A stretch of 64,000 nt of DNA, from positions 6,954-70,953 of the forward strand of contig DGRE01000055.1 in the NCBI GenBank assembly GCA_002389905.1. Direction: 5' to 3'. Of this stretch, positions 49,748 through 58,100 are shown one piece after another. A model generated the notes under the pieces. It had not been told where the DNA came from. It saw only the letters and a program-made list of their open reading frames with translations, and made no database searches. How positions within the stretch are numbered: position 1 is the first letter of the stretch; each line of letters starts with the position of its first letter. The position numbers and the translations under genes were made by a program. The stretch is from Hungatella sp. UBA4396 (GTDB lineage: Bacteria > Bacillota > Clostridia > Lachnospirales > Lachnospiraceae).

Positions 49748-50866
49748 TTATTTTCCTCCTGTATAGCTTCTTATGTACAAATTCTTTAAATCCTCTGATA
49801 ATGGCTGTAGGGGATTTGTCTTTGTGCAGTTATCTCCTAATGCGGTCGTTGCCATCCGGTCCAGATTGTCATAAAAATCTGTCTCTTTGACACCTGCCTC
49901 TCTGAAGGAAGCCGGAATTTTAATCGCTTCAGACAGCATTCTTACCGCTGTCTGCAATACTTCAGCCCCGTTTTCAGCATTTTTAAGAGAAAGTCCAAGC
50001 CTCCATGCAAGAGTCCCATATCGTTCCCTTGCTCTTTGATCGGCTGCATTGTAACCTAAAATCCACGGAAGTAAAATTGCATTGGCTCTTCCATGCGGAA
50101 CGTGCAATACTCCGCCAATTGCATGTGCCAGAGAATGATTGATTCCCAGGGAGGCATTTGTAAATGCCATTCCCGCCATACAGGACGCATCATGCAGAAA
50201 TCCTCTTGCCTCTAAATCATCGCCGCGCTTTACTGCTGCCGGAAGATATTCAAATACAAGCTCCACTGCTTTTTCTGCCAAGGCATCTGAGAAATTGCTT
50301 GCATCAGTAGAAACATAAGCTTCCAAAGCATGAGTCAATACATCCATACCCGTATCCGCAGTAATGGCTGGAGGCACTGTTTTAGTCAGTCCGCCATCCA
50401 ACACTGCTATATCCGGAAGCAGAGCATCATCGATCACTGGGATTTTACGCTGATCCATTGTAATAACGGAAAAATTAGTCACCTCTGATCCAGTTCCGCT
50501 TGTGGTGGGTATTGCTACAAACACCCGTTTTTTTTCTTTTTCAGCAATTTTCTCACTGCAGTATAGAATACTTTTTGCTGCATCAATGGTGGAACCGCCG
50601 CCGCAGGCAATAATCAGATCAGGATTCGTCTTTATAAAAACTTCCGTTCCTTCTGCAATCAATGCTGTATCCGGGTCAGGATAAATATGATCAAAAACAG
50701 TTACCTGTGCATCCGTTCTTAACTGTTCCATGACAGGTTTTATGTTTCCGCTTTTAACCATAAACGGGTCGGTGATGACCAGAGCACTTTTATAGGCCAA
50801 TTCACCCAATACCTGTATGGAACCGGCACCAAAATATACTGCCGGCTTAATCTGAAATTTTTTCAT
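49748..50866 (-). CDS. Iron-containing alcohol dehydrogenase (PduQ-like)
   Basis: A 372-residue group III alcohol dehydrogenase that reduces the aldehyde to alcohol and recycles NAD+ within the compartment. Family motifs: GGGSTIDAAKSILY near residue 95, PTTSGTGSEVTNFSVI near 138, and iron ligands in DVLTHALEAYVS, GINHSLAHAIGG and VPHGRANAILLP. Its N terminus is close to the family norm and has no evident encapsulation tail. It lies 18 bases after the shell vertex protein gene and is followed by the facilitator. Confidence 0.92.
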   Translation of the reverse strand: MKKFQIKPAVYFGAGSIQVLGELAYKSALVITDPFMVKSGNIKPVMEQLRTDAQVTVFDHIYPDPDTALIAEGTEVFIKTNPDLIIACGGGSTIDAAKSILYCSEKIAEKEKKRVFVAIPTTSGTGSEVTNFSVITMDQRKIPVIDDALLPDIAVLDGGLTKTVPPAITADTGMDVLTHALEAYVSTDASNFSDALAEKAVELVFEYLPAAVKRGDDLEARGFLHDASCMAGMAFTNASLGINHSLAHAIGGVLHVPHGRANAILLPWILGYNAADQRARERYGTLAWRLGLSLKNAENGAEVLQTAVRMLSEAIKIPASFREAGVKETDFYDNLDRMATTALGDNCTKTNPLQPLSEDLKNLYIRSYTGGK

Positions 50867-50884
50867 TTTGATACCCGCCTTACC

Positions 50885-51148
50885 TTATTCAAATTCTATG
50901 GTATCAACAATTCCCACAATGGACATATCGCCCACCATGCTCATATCGTTGTCTACGCTGCCGCCCCAGTCAACCAAAACACAGTCTCCTACACCTGCGC
51001 CAACCGCATCAATTGCCACATAGGGAGTTTCATGTTCCATCAGTTTTCCTGTCTCATCCACTGATTTTATCACTAAAAGCTTTCCTCCCACCAGTTTGGC
51101 TGTCTTCTGTGTGGCAACCACTTTGGCTATTACTTTTGCCAAATGCAT
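50885..51148 (-). CDS. Microcompartment vertex protein (BMC-P; PduN/EutN/CcmL family)
   Basis: An 87-residue pentameric shell protein that caps icosahedral vertices. It shows the typical start MHLAKVIAKVVATQKTAKL, then KLLVIKSVD and AIDAVGAGVGDCVLVDWGGS. The start at 51148 is supported by GAGAGG ten bases upstream; a longer frame would run into the aldehyde dehydrogenase gene. Without it, shells of this kind do not close properly. Confidence 0.92.
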   Translation of the reverse strand: MHLAKVIAKVVATQKTAKLVGGKLLVIKSVDETGKLMEHETPYVAIDAVGAGVGDCVLVDWGGSVDNDMSMVGDMSIVGIVDTIEFE

Positions 51149-51162
51149 GTAATCACATCCTC

Positions 51163-52635
51163 TCAGATTCCGTTCAGTATTCGGCGTACAAGGTCTTCCA
51201 CTTCTGTATTGGATATAGAGGCGGAAGCCTTCTGCTCCGTCTTCGCCCATCCGCAGGCCGGGATATCCCTTTTGATTTCTTCTAAGGAACGCACTCCATA
51301 AGCGATACGGCGTATATTGATCAGGTTCATCGGTCCAATGTTATCAGACGTGGAACTGCCTCCCACTGCACCGCAGCCCAGTGTGAGGGCCGGAACAAGA
51401 TTGGTGGAAGCTCCAATTCCGCCGAGAGTTGCAGGGGTATTAACCAGCAAACGGGATACATTCTTCTTCAAAGCGAACTCACGGATAATATCCTCATTCT
51501 GGGAATGAATCGTCATGGTATGTCCTTTTCCTTCGTTGTTTAAGATTTCCAGACAACGCAGGCATGCACTTTCCCATGTCGGCTCCGTGTAAAATGCAAG
51601 AACTGTTGTCAGTTTTTCTCTGCTGTACGGATTTTTGTGAGAAACTGTATCCTGGAAAGAAACCAGAACTTTTGCATCGCCTGGTATATCAATACCGGAT
51701 AGCTTTGCCAGTTCCTGAGCGCTTTTTCCAACAATGACCGGATTCATGGTCATATTGGGACGAAGCAGAAATCTTCCCAGTTTTTCGGACTGCTCTTCTG
51801 TCATGAAATAAAAGCCCTGACGCTTCATTTCTTCTACAACCGTCTCTTTCATATCTGCTTCCACTACAACAGACTGTTCAGACGCACAGATTACACCATT
51901 GTCAAAGATTTTACTCTCTAAAATCTGGCTTACAGCCTTTTTCACGTCTGCGCTGCGTTCGATAAATGCAGGGCCATTTCCGGGTCCTACACCTATGGCC
52001 GGTGTTCCTGAACTGTATGCAGCCTTTACCATAGCTTCTCCGCCTGTAGCCAGAATCAAACCAATATTCTTATGCTTCATCAGGGCATTGGTGCCATCCA
52101 CTGTCGGGACATTGATGCATTCGATTAACCCTTCCGGTGCTCCGGCTGATACACTTGCATCCTGAAGGATCTTCACTGTTTCTTTGATGCAGTTTACAGC
52201 AGATGGATGAGGAGAAAATACAATTGCATTTCCTGCCTTTAAGGCAATCAGGGATTTAAAAATAACCGTTGAAGTAGGATTTGTAGATGGAATCAAGCCG
52301 GCAATGACTCCCATTGGAACGCCCACTTCCATCACTTTCAATTCTTTATCATCACGGATTAATCCAACCACTTTCTGGTCTTTCATTGCTTCATATACAT
52401 ACTTAGCAGCAAAAACATTTTTAACTGTTTTGTCTTCCCACTTACCGTATCCGGTTTCTTCTTTTGCCATCTTTGCAAGCATTTCAGCATTTTTAAGTGC
52501 CGCTTCCATCATAGCCTTTACAACCTGATCCATTTTTTCCTGGGAAAACTCCTGATAAGACGACTGTGCTTCTTTTGCTTTTGCCACCTTATTTCTGACC
52601 TCCTGTATACTCCGGAGGTCCTTATCATATTCCAT
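51163..52635 (-). CDS. CoA-acylating aldehyde dehydrogenase (PduP/EutE-like)
   Basis: A 490-residue enzyme oxidising the aldehyde to acyl-CoA with NAD+. Catalytic Cys250 lies in DNGVICASEQSVVVE, the family signature, and TSTVIFKSLIALKAGNAIVF with GVGPGNGPAFIE are also typical. The last 16 residues (SNTEVEDLVRRILNGI) form an amphipathic helix after a flexible linker, resembling an encapsulation peptide. I place the start at 52635 (a GTG just before it is possible) behind AAGGGG; the upstream frame overlaps the flavoprotein gene. It works with PduL inside the shell. Confidence 0.92.
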   Translation of the reverse strand: MEYDKDLRSIQEVRNKVAKAKEAQSSYQEFSQEKMDQVVKAMMEAALKNAEMLAKMAKEETGYGKWEDKTVKNVFAAKYVYEAMKDQKVVGLIRDDKELKVMEVGVPMGVIAGLIPSTNPTSTVIFKSLIALKAGNAIVFSPHPSAVNCIKETVKILQDASVSAGAPEGLIECINVPTVDGTNALMKHKNIGLILATGGEAMVKAAYSSGTPAIGVGPGNGPAFIERSADVKKAVSQILESKIFDNGVICASEQSVVVEADMKETVVEEMKRQGFYFMTEEQSEKLGRFLLRPNMTMNPVIVGKSAQELAKLSGIDIPGDAKVLVSFQDTVSHKNPYSREKLTTVLAFYTEPTWESACLRCLEILNNEGKGHTMTIHSQNEDIIREFALKKNVSRLLVNTPATLGGIGASTNLVPALTLGCGAVGGSSTSDNIGPMNLINIRRIAYGVRSLEEIKRDIPACGWAKTEQKASASISNTEVEDLVRRILNGI

Positions 52636-52658
52636 CACGGCTGATTCCCCTTTTTCTT

Positions 52659-53402
52659 TTAAATAATTTCCACAATAATATTCTTTTCGTTTAAAGCTTC
52701 CCTTGCCGAAGGAGTAATAACACTTCGGGAAGATACTCTGATCCTCTGTCCCGGCCGGAAGTCCTGCACATCTTTCATGGTCAGCACCTGAAAAACCTCC
52801 GATAATGATTGTTCTGGTGAATGGCTTTCTGAATAAATGGGGATTTCCGGATAAAGCATCTTCTTCAAACGGGAAGAAAATTCCTCCCGTCCAATCAATA
52901 TGGCTCCAAATTCTTTCCATCGTTCCTCATATTCAACCATCATCCGGTTATAAGGTTCATTGAGATTCATCCCTTTTTCCCTTGTATGTCCGCTACCCGG
53001 ACTGCAGTTTTCCGTTACTGCCAGAATCGGTATCTTCTTCATAAAGCCGGCTGCAATCGCCATGGAAACCAGATTATCCTGAATTCCCATCGCTCCCTTT
53101 GCCAGAGTATTTCTGGTTAACACTGGAATAATGATTATGTTGATTTCATTTATTTCCTGATATAATGTTTCCCCATTCATAATATAGCGTGAGCTTAGTC
53201 TGTCTCTGATTTCATCTGATGCCAGGCTCTGAAAAGCCGGAGTTACCGCTATCCTGGCTTCTGTCAACAGCAGCTCATCAACCATCTTCTGATATTCCTG
53301 ATAATCTGCAGTGCCTCCAGTCAGCAGAACCAATGCCTTTTTATCCATCATCGGCAGAAGACTTTTTAAAATATTTCTGATAATTTCTTCTTTTTCCATC
53401 AT
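52659..53402 (-). CDS. Flavoprotein-domain microcompartment accessory protein
   Basis: A 247-residue protein with a likely flavoprotein (PF02441-type) fold at residues 15-165: ALVLLTGGTADYQEYQ near the start and IIIPVLTRNTLAKGAMGIQDN, resembling the FMN-binding loop of phosphopantothenoylcysteine decarboxylase and dipicolinate synthase B. Residues 190-247 form a separate C-terminal part ending in SVITPSAREALNEKNIIVEI, reminiscent of EutQ/PduT-tail motifs. Similar proteins occur in microcompartment loci, but a defined function is not known to me. It may help flavin or redox balance. It is seven bases after the EutJ-like gene. Confidence 0.6.
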   Translation of the reverse strand: MMEKEEIIRNILKSLLPMMDKKALVLLTGGTADYQEYQKMVDELLLTEARIAVTPAFQSLASDEIRDRLSSRYIMNGETLYQEINEINIIIIPVLTRNTLAKGAMGIQDNLVSMAIAAGFMKKIPILAVTENCSPGSGHTREKGMNLNEPYNRMMVEYEERWKEFGAILIGREEFSSRLKKMLYPEIPIYSESHSPEQSLSEVFQVLTMKDVQDFRPGQRIRVSSRSVITPSAREALNEKNIIVEII

Positions 53403-53409
53403 TTTATTA

Positions 53410-54264
53410 CTATGCCTTCTCTTTCAAAGATGGAATTGACATAGCAATTCCTATGGGTGTCACCAACAGAGGATTTTTCGGTTTATAAACTGCAATCCCC
53501 AGATATTTTTGAAAAACTGCTTCAATTCCCTTTAAACAGCTGGTTCCTCCTGCTAAATAAATGGGCCCCTCCTGTCCTTGCATAAAGGAGCGGGTGATGT
53601 GTGCCATCTTTTCCATAACAGGTTGAATCATGGTAAAAACCTGCTGATAGTTGTCCTGGCTTTTTTTGTACTGCTCCGCCTCTGAAAATTCCAGTTCCAT
53701 AGCACCGGAAATCACTAAAGTCATGTGTGTTCCGCCGGTAGGTTCATCCATGGAATATAATATCCGGCCATCTTTTAATACTGACACACCGGTAGTGCCG
53801 CCTCCTATGTCCACGACAACTCCGTCCCTGATTCCCATCATAACGGCGGCAGCTTCCGGTTCATCAATTACATGAGTCACATGAAAGCCGGCATTTTCCA
53901 CCACATTACTGATCACCTTCGTATTCCCGGTTATGATGCCTGGTGGAATTGCTGTTGCGGTCTCTTCCAGTTTCGTGTTCAACCGTTTTTCCAGCCTGCT
54001 TTTCAGCTTTTCCAGTATTCGGACAGCATCTAAGTATTGCACTACAATTCCGTCCTTCACTACATTGGCCGGCTCCATTTCAAATGCTACCGGGCGGTTC
54101 TTCTGGTCTAAAACCGTCACTACAATATTTGAGGTTCCCAGGTCCACGCCTACTTTCAGAGGCAGCACAAATTGTTTTAAATCTATGAATTCTTTTTCGG
54201 AAGTTGACTCCATTTGAAGCAGATATTCATTAGAACCATCCATTCCAGACTGCTCTCTGATCAT
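53410..54264 (-). CDS. EutJ-like actin/Hsp70-fold ATPase
   Basis: A 284-residue protein of the EutJ family, related to the actin/Hsp70 ATPases. It contains phosphate-1 loop VGVDLGTSNIVVTVLDQ near residue 38, a second phosphate motif VVDIGGGTTGVSVLKDG and the adenosine motif LAGGTSCLKGIEAVF. EutJ is a presumed chaperone of microcompartment enzymes, though its role is not settled. The start at 54264 is set by GAGAGG nine bases upstream and 13 bases after the pduL stop; the open frame extends through pduL. The order pduL-eutJ is normal for such loci. Confidence 0.88.
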   Translation of the reverse strand: MIREQSGMDGSNEYLLQMESTSEKEFIDLKQFVLPLKVGVDLGTSNIVVTVLDQKNRPVAFEMEPANVVKDGIVVQYLDAVRILEKLKSRLEKRLNTKLEETATAIPPGIITGNTKVISNVVENAGFHVTHVIDEPEAAAVMMGIRDGVVVDIGGGTTGVSVLKDGRILYSMDEPTGGTHMTLVISGAMELEFSEAEQYKKSQDNYQQVFTMIQPVMEKMAHITRSFMQGQEGPIYLAGGTSCLKGIEAVFQKYLGIAVYKPKNPLLVTPIGIAMSIPSLKEKA

Positions 54265-54277
54265 ATTACCATTCCTC

Positions 54278-54910
54278 TCATTTAATAAGCTGAACAGCGG
54301 CATCTGACGGGGTTCCTGCAGCATTGGCCTCATCTGTATCAATATGGAACTCCAACGCAGACTGTTCCGTTACCCGGATCACCACACCGTGCATGGTATA
54401 GCTTCTTTCACCGGGAATTTCTACAGATACCGTATCTCCGTCATTTACATGATAATACAGGGCATCCGCAGGACTCATATGGATATGGGGCTTTGCAACA
54501 ATAACGCTTTCCTTCATAACCATCATCCCCTTTGGACCTATCACACAAATATCTGCTGCACCTCCCAAATCGCCTGAAAGACGCACCGGAGGATTTATAC
54601 CTAATGAAAACCCATCCGTACGGCTGATTTCAACCTGGTTTTGTTTTCTTACCGGGCCAAGAACTCTTACATTTGAGAAACTGCCTTTTCTTCCGGCAAT
54701 GCATACGGTTTCCTTTGCTGCATATTGTCCTGGCTGTCCCAGATCTTTTGCCTTTGTCAGCTCATATCCCTTTCCAAAAAGAATCTCCATAGATTCCTTG
54801 GTCAGATGGATATGACGGTTTGATACTCCCAGGGGTATTCCAGTTTCCGCCGGATGGCTCTCCAGCATAGATAAAATCTTCTTTACAGTGAATTCCTGAT
54901 TATCAGTCAT
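54278..54910 (-). CDS. pduL: Phosphate propanoyltransferase (PduL)
   Basis: A 210-residue phosphotransacylase that converts acyl-CoA to acyl phosphate and recycles CoA inside the shell, allowing later ATP formation by acetate kinase. The zinc/CoA motifs are GVSNRHIHLT near residue 28, KPHIHMSPADA near 143 and LEFHIDTDEANAA near 190, all diagnostic for PduL. The N-terminal segment EFTVKKILSMLE is an amphipathic helix before the catalytic core, the usual place of the PduL encapsulation peptide. Its ATG overlaps the stop of the preceding shell gene by four bases. Confidence 0.95.
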   Translation of the reverse strand: MTDNQEFTVKKILSMLESHPAETGIPLGVSNRHIHLTKESMEILFGKGYELTKAKDLGQPGQYAAKETVCIAGRKGSFSNVRVLGPVRKQNQVEISRTDGFSLGINPPVRLSGDLGGAADICVIGPKGMMVMKESVIVAKPHIHMSPADALYYHVNDGDTVSVEIPGERSYTMHGVVIRVTEQSALEFHIDTDEANAAGTPSDAAVQLIK

Positions 54911-55434
54911 GTTTCATTTCCCCGCTTTCCTCTTGCATGAATGCACAGTTTTTCCATTTGTCCCTTTTCTCTTGGGCATTTGGGGTCCTTGCACAGATTG
55001 CAAGTATACGCTGGATTTTTTTCGTCCTCAGGTTTACTGTCTTCCATATTCTCAATTTCTTCCGGGCTATTCCTATATTCTGTTTCGGCGGACTTTTCTT
55101 CCGCTTCTTCTGGATTTTCACTGCATTCCTCATGTGTGGTTTCTTCCGCTTTTGCAGGTTCTTCCGTCAGCAGCCAGCCCCGCAGCCCTGCGGCCATTCG
55201 AGGTATTACATGAGCAGATACTACTGTTCCGACTTTTTCTGCACTTACCCGTGCTGCAGTAACTGCCGCTTGAACAGCTCCCACATCACCGCAAAATTTT
55301 ACCGTAAAATAGGCTCCGCTTGTATTCTCTATGCCCGACAGAGAGACATTTGCTGATTTAAGACCAGTGTCTGCCGCCTCAACCGCCGCAAGCAGGCCAA
55401 TTACTTCAATTAATCCCAGCGCTTCATCTTTCAA
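54907..55434 (-). CDS. Shell protein with acidic linker and Cys-rich tail (PduK-like)
   Basis: A 175-residue BMC-domain protein. Residues 1-92 are a standard hexameric shell domain (EALGLIEVIGLLAAVEAADT; VVSAHVIPRM). Residues 93-142 form a highly acidic Glu-rich linker. The C-terminal 33 residues carry four cysteines (145, 148, 153, 164) in CNLCKDPKCPREKGQMEKLC, the tail motif of PduK-type proteins thought to bind iron-sulfur or another metal. It may anchor or feed redox partners at the shell face. It overlaps pduL by four bases (ATGA). Confidence 0.88.
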   Translation of the reverse strand: MKDEALGLIEVIGLLAAVEAADTGLKSANVSLSGIENTSGAYFTVKFCGDVGAVQAAVTAARVSAEKVGTVVSAHVIPRMAAGLRGWLLTEEPAKAEETTHEECSENPEEAEEKSAETEYRNSPEEIENMEDSKPEDEKNPAYTCNLCKDPKCPREKGQMEKLCIHARGKRGNET

Positions 55435-55461
55435 AAGGCTCTACCTCACTTCCGTGCCATT

Positions 55462-56247
55462 TTACAGCGTGGGCTTTGTAACAGATACCGGATTCTGTCC
55501 CATGCCGCGAAGAACGGAAAGTCCCACATCTCTTGCAGCCAGCACAGACTGTCTGACAGCTCCTGAATCGCCTGAAAATGTCACAATAATCTCATTGGAA
55601 AAACATGTGCCTGATGCAGGACTTGCATATGTAACAATATCAACATTTGCTGTTTTCATAGCCATATCCGCCATCAAAAGCCCTACTGCTGCCGGTGCCC
55701 CTACCGTAATTCCAAACGCTTTTCCAATAGGAGCCTGAAATGCCTTGTTGAGCGCATAACTTGCACGGGCGGTGTAATGAAGCTCAATATGCCCGGCATC
55801 GCAGCCATACACATTTCCAAAGTTTCTATCAAGAGCTGACAGCATAATTTCTACGGCACGTCTTGCATCAGATACATCTTCTGCTGCAAAAATAATCGTA
55901 CTTCCATGTCCTGCTCCGCCTTTTGTATCACGGCAGAATTCTACGCTTACTACTTCAGTATTTGTGGCTTTTACTGCCTCATCGGCTGACATCACATGAG
56001 GTGCTCCGCCTGTTCTGGAACTCACGATACCGATAGAACGGTATTTGGGGTCCAGCTTCATATTTTCATGCAGGTGATAATCCAGATTAGCAATAACCAA
56101 TCCAACTGTGTCTCCGATCCCGGCTCCTACAAACTCGGTAAGATTGCACTGAGATGAAGTACCTGTCTCCACTTTTTCTGCTGTCTGACCTTTATTCTCC
56201 GAACCAGCAACAGAACTCAAAATCTTATCTAATAAATCCTTATCCAT
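55462..56247 (-). CDS. Tandem-domain trimeric shell protein (PduB-like, BMC-T)
   Basis: A 261-residue shell protein of two fused BMC domains: residues 45-150 (GAGIGDTVGLVIANLDYHLH; PHVMSADEAVKAT) and 160-255 (IGKAFGITVGAPAAVGLLMAD; FSGDSGAVRQSVLAARDVGLSVL). The N-terminal extension MDKDLLDKILSSVAG is amphipathic, like the PduB N terminus that tethers cargo to the shell. Trimers of this type form one of the main facets and may gate larger metabolites. It follows the PduA-like gene by 18 bases. Confidence 0.92.
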   Translation of the reverse strand: MDKDLLDKILSSVAGSENKGQTAEKVETGTSSQCNLTEFVGAGIGDTVGLVIANLDYHLHENMKLDPKYRSIGIVSSRTGGAPHVMSADEAVKATNTEVVSVEFCRDTKGGAGHGSTIIFAAEDVSDARRAVEIMLSALDRNFGNVYGCDAGHIELHYTARASYALNKAFQAPIGKAFGITVGAPAAVGLLMADMAMKTANVDIVTYASPASGTCFSNEIIVTFSGDSGAVRQSVLAARDVGLSVLRGMGQNPVSVTKPTL

Positions 56248-56265
56248 GATCTACCCTCTCCTGAA

Positions 56266-56550
56266 TTATTTTTCCTGAAATTTTGGTAACATTTTTTCCA
56301 CATCTGTATGTGGTCTTGGAATTACGTGAACAGATACAACCTCACCCACACGCTTTGCAGAAGCTACACCTGCGTCAGTGGCTGCCTTCACTGCACCGAC
56401 ATCGCCGCGTACCATTACTGTCACTAAGCCAGAGCCGATTTTTTCATAGCCGATTAATGCCACGTTTGCGGCCTTTACCATTGCATCTGCTGCCTCAATT
56501 GATGCAACCAATCCTTTTGTTTCGATTAAACCTAATGCTTCCTGTCCCAT
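56266..56550 (-). CDS. Hexameric shell protein (PduA/PduJ-like, BMC-H)
   Basis: A 94-residue single-domain shell protein, first gene of the microcompartment operon: ALGLIETKGLVASIEAADAMVKAANVALI and the pore-lining KIGSGLVTV with the GSG typical of diol-permeable PduA pores, then VVSVHVIPRPHTDVE. It forms hexagonal sheets and is likely the most abundant shell component. GGAGG lies seven bases before its ATG. Divergent from the sensor kinase gene with which it shares a 309-base control region. Confidence 0.95.
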   Translation of the reverse strand: MGQEALGLIETKGLVASIEAADAMVKAANVALIGYEKIGSGLVTVMVRGDVGAVKAATDAGVASAKRVGEVVSVHVIPRPHTDVEKMLPKFQEK

Positions 56551-56859
56551 TTTGTTACCTCCAGATTTTTATTTATGTAATCATGCAAATAGCATGTTAC
56601 ATTTCCACAAACAAAAGTGTGAATTTCATGTTTCTTTATGGATTTTATCACATACAATTGCTTTCCCGTAGGATTTCAGGAGGTACTTCTGGTATTTTTC
56701 CTATATATTATCTGGTATTTTTTCTACCTCTTTTTTTTGACTATCCGCTATTTAAGGGAATTTCATGGTGGAAAAAATACCACTTTGTAAAAGTGAATTG
56801 AAAAGGCTAATCAACTATGATATGATTTTATATATCTAAAATGAGGAGTTGAGTTTTTC
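56551..56859. promoter_or_regulatory. Divergent control region of the microcompartment locus
   Basis: The 309 bases between the shell operon and its sensor gene contain three copies of a TGGTATTTTTyC motif: TCTGGTATTTTTC at 56688-56700, TCTGGTATTTTTTC at 56711-56724, and an inverted copy (plus-strand GGAAAAAATACCAC) at 56770-56783. The first two are spaced 23 bases, about two helical turns, as expected for an AraC-type regulator. They are probably the sites of the locus response regulator. No good unaided -35 box is seen for the shell operon, fitting activation. Confidence 0.6.
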
Positions 56860-58080
56860 ATGAATCCAGAATTTGATCTTTTACTCGAAAACTTAATTGA
56901 CTTCGATGAATTCAGCAAAATTCAATCTGAGCTGTCAAGCATTGTAAGCTTTTCTGTAGTAACCGTTAATACCGATGGGAAACCATTTTCTTCTCTTAGT
57001 AATTTTTCTACTTTTTGCCAGTTAATCCGTTCTTCTGATGCAGGCTGCCAAGCCTGTGTATCATGTGACAACTACGCATTAAAACATTCCCTTGAGTTAG
57101 GACATTCTATTGTATACGACTGCCATTGCGGGTTGAAGGACTGTGCAGCTCCTATTATTGTCAACGGTGTTCTTTTAGGCGGTGTGTTGGGTGGACAGGT
57201 TTTGGTTCAGGAACAAGACAGGGAATTAATTGATACGGAAAAGCTGGCAAGTCAATTTCATTTGTGTAAAGAGGATTTAGACCGGGTAGTATCAGAAATT
57301 CCTGTTGTCGCAGAAGATTATATACAGAGATGTCTCAGATTTTATAGTTTTTTTGCTGAATATATTGCAGAAAAAAGCTATAAGACCATAATCCAGCAGC
57401 AGCTTGACCGGGAAACAATAGAGCGAATCCGGCAGCAGCAAATCGCTTCCGCTCAGACATTAAAAAGGATTCAAGCACAAATGAATCCTCATTTTCTTTT
57501 TAATGCTTTAAATTCAATAGCCCGAACAGCGCTTTTGGACGGAGCAGAGGATACAGAACATCTAATTTATGATTTATCAAATTATCTGCGCTATACGATC
57601 AAGAATACATCTGATACCCCAACCATCGAAGAAGAACTTAACAACCTAAACCATTATTTAAATATTCAAAGAGCCCGTTTTGGGGATAAGATTACCTGCC
57701 ATATTAATGTGGAAGAAAGCATAAGAAGCTGCCGAATCCCCAGCATGACGCTTCAGCCACTGGTGGAAAATTCTTTTATTCATGGATTAAAAGATTGTAT
57801 GGCTAGTGGGATTATAAAAATAGATATTACAAAGACTCATAAGAATCATATAAATGATATTTTAATTCAAATTTATGATAATGGATGCGGCATTTCAAAA
57901 GATATTATCAATTTGCTGCAAGCAGAGGAAAACCTTAACAACCCTGCTTCTGGATTAGGATTGATGAACACACAAACTCGTATTAAAAAAATGTATGGTT
58001 CGGAATATGGCATAACAATTGACAGCAAAGTGTTTGCATATACGAAAATTGATATTCTTCTTCCAGTTACTTATCACTAG
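56860..58080 (+). CDS. PocR-domain sensor histidine kinase
   Basis: A 406-residue cytosolic sensor kinase. Residues 10-165 form a PocR ligand-binding domain with its Cys cluster (CQACVSCD and CHCGLKDC) and GGVLGGQVLV. The PocR domain is known from the propanediol-responsive activator of the pdu/cob genes, so 1,2-propanediol or glycerol is the likely ligand. A coiled linker leads to a LytS-type kinase: phosphoacceptor His211 in QMNPHFLFNALNSI, N-box VENSFIHGL and G-boxes DNGCGIS and GLGLMNT. No membrane segments, so it senses the internal diol. It lies 20 bases upstream of its response regulator. Confidence 0.9.
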   Translation: MNPEFDLLLENLIDFDEFSKIQSELSSIVSFSVVTVNTDGKPFSSLSNFSTFCQLIRSSDAGCQACVSCDNYALKHSLELGHSIVYDCHCGLKDCAAPIIVNGVLLGGVLGGQVLVQEQDRELIDTEKLASQFHLCKEDLDRVVSEIPVVAEDYIQRCLRFYSFFAEYIAEKSYKTIIQQQLDRETIERIRQQQIASAQTLKRIQAQMNPHFLFNALNSIARTALLDGAEDTEHLIYDLSNYLRYTIKNTSDTPTIEEELNNLNHYLNIQRARFGDKITCHINVEESIRSCRIPSMTLQPLVENSFIHGLKDCMASGIIKIDITKTHKNHINDILIQIYDNGCGISKDIINLLQAEENLNNPASGLGLMNTQTRIKKMYGSEYGITIDSKVFAYTKIDILLPVTYH

Positions 58081-58100
58081 CATCAAAGGAGGCGGGTTGT

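Noticed and set aside
54909..55356. Several overlapping plus-strand open frames opposite the PduK-like gene
   Set aside because: They mirror a Glu-rich, low-complexity coding stretch on the other strand, have no ribosome sites and give Phe/Leu/Ser-rich nonsense.
56551..56859. B12 riboswitch before the microcompartment operon
   Set aside because: No B12-box or conserved core was seen, and the dehydratase is B12-independent.
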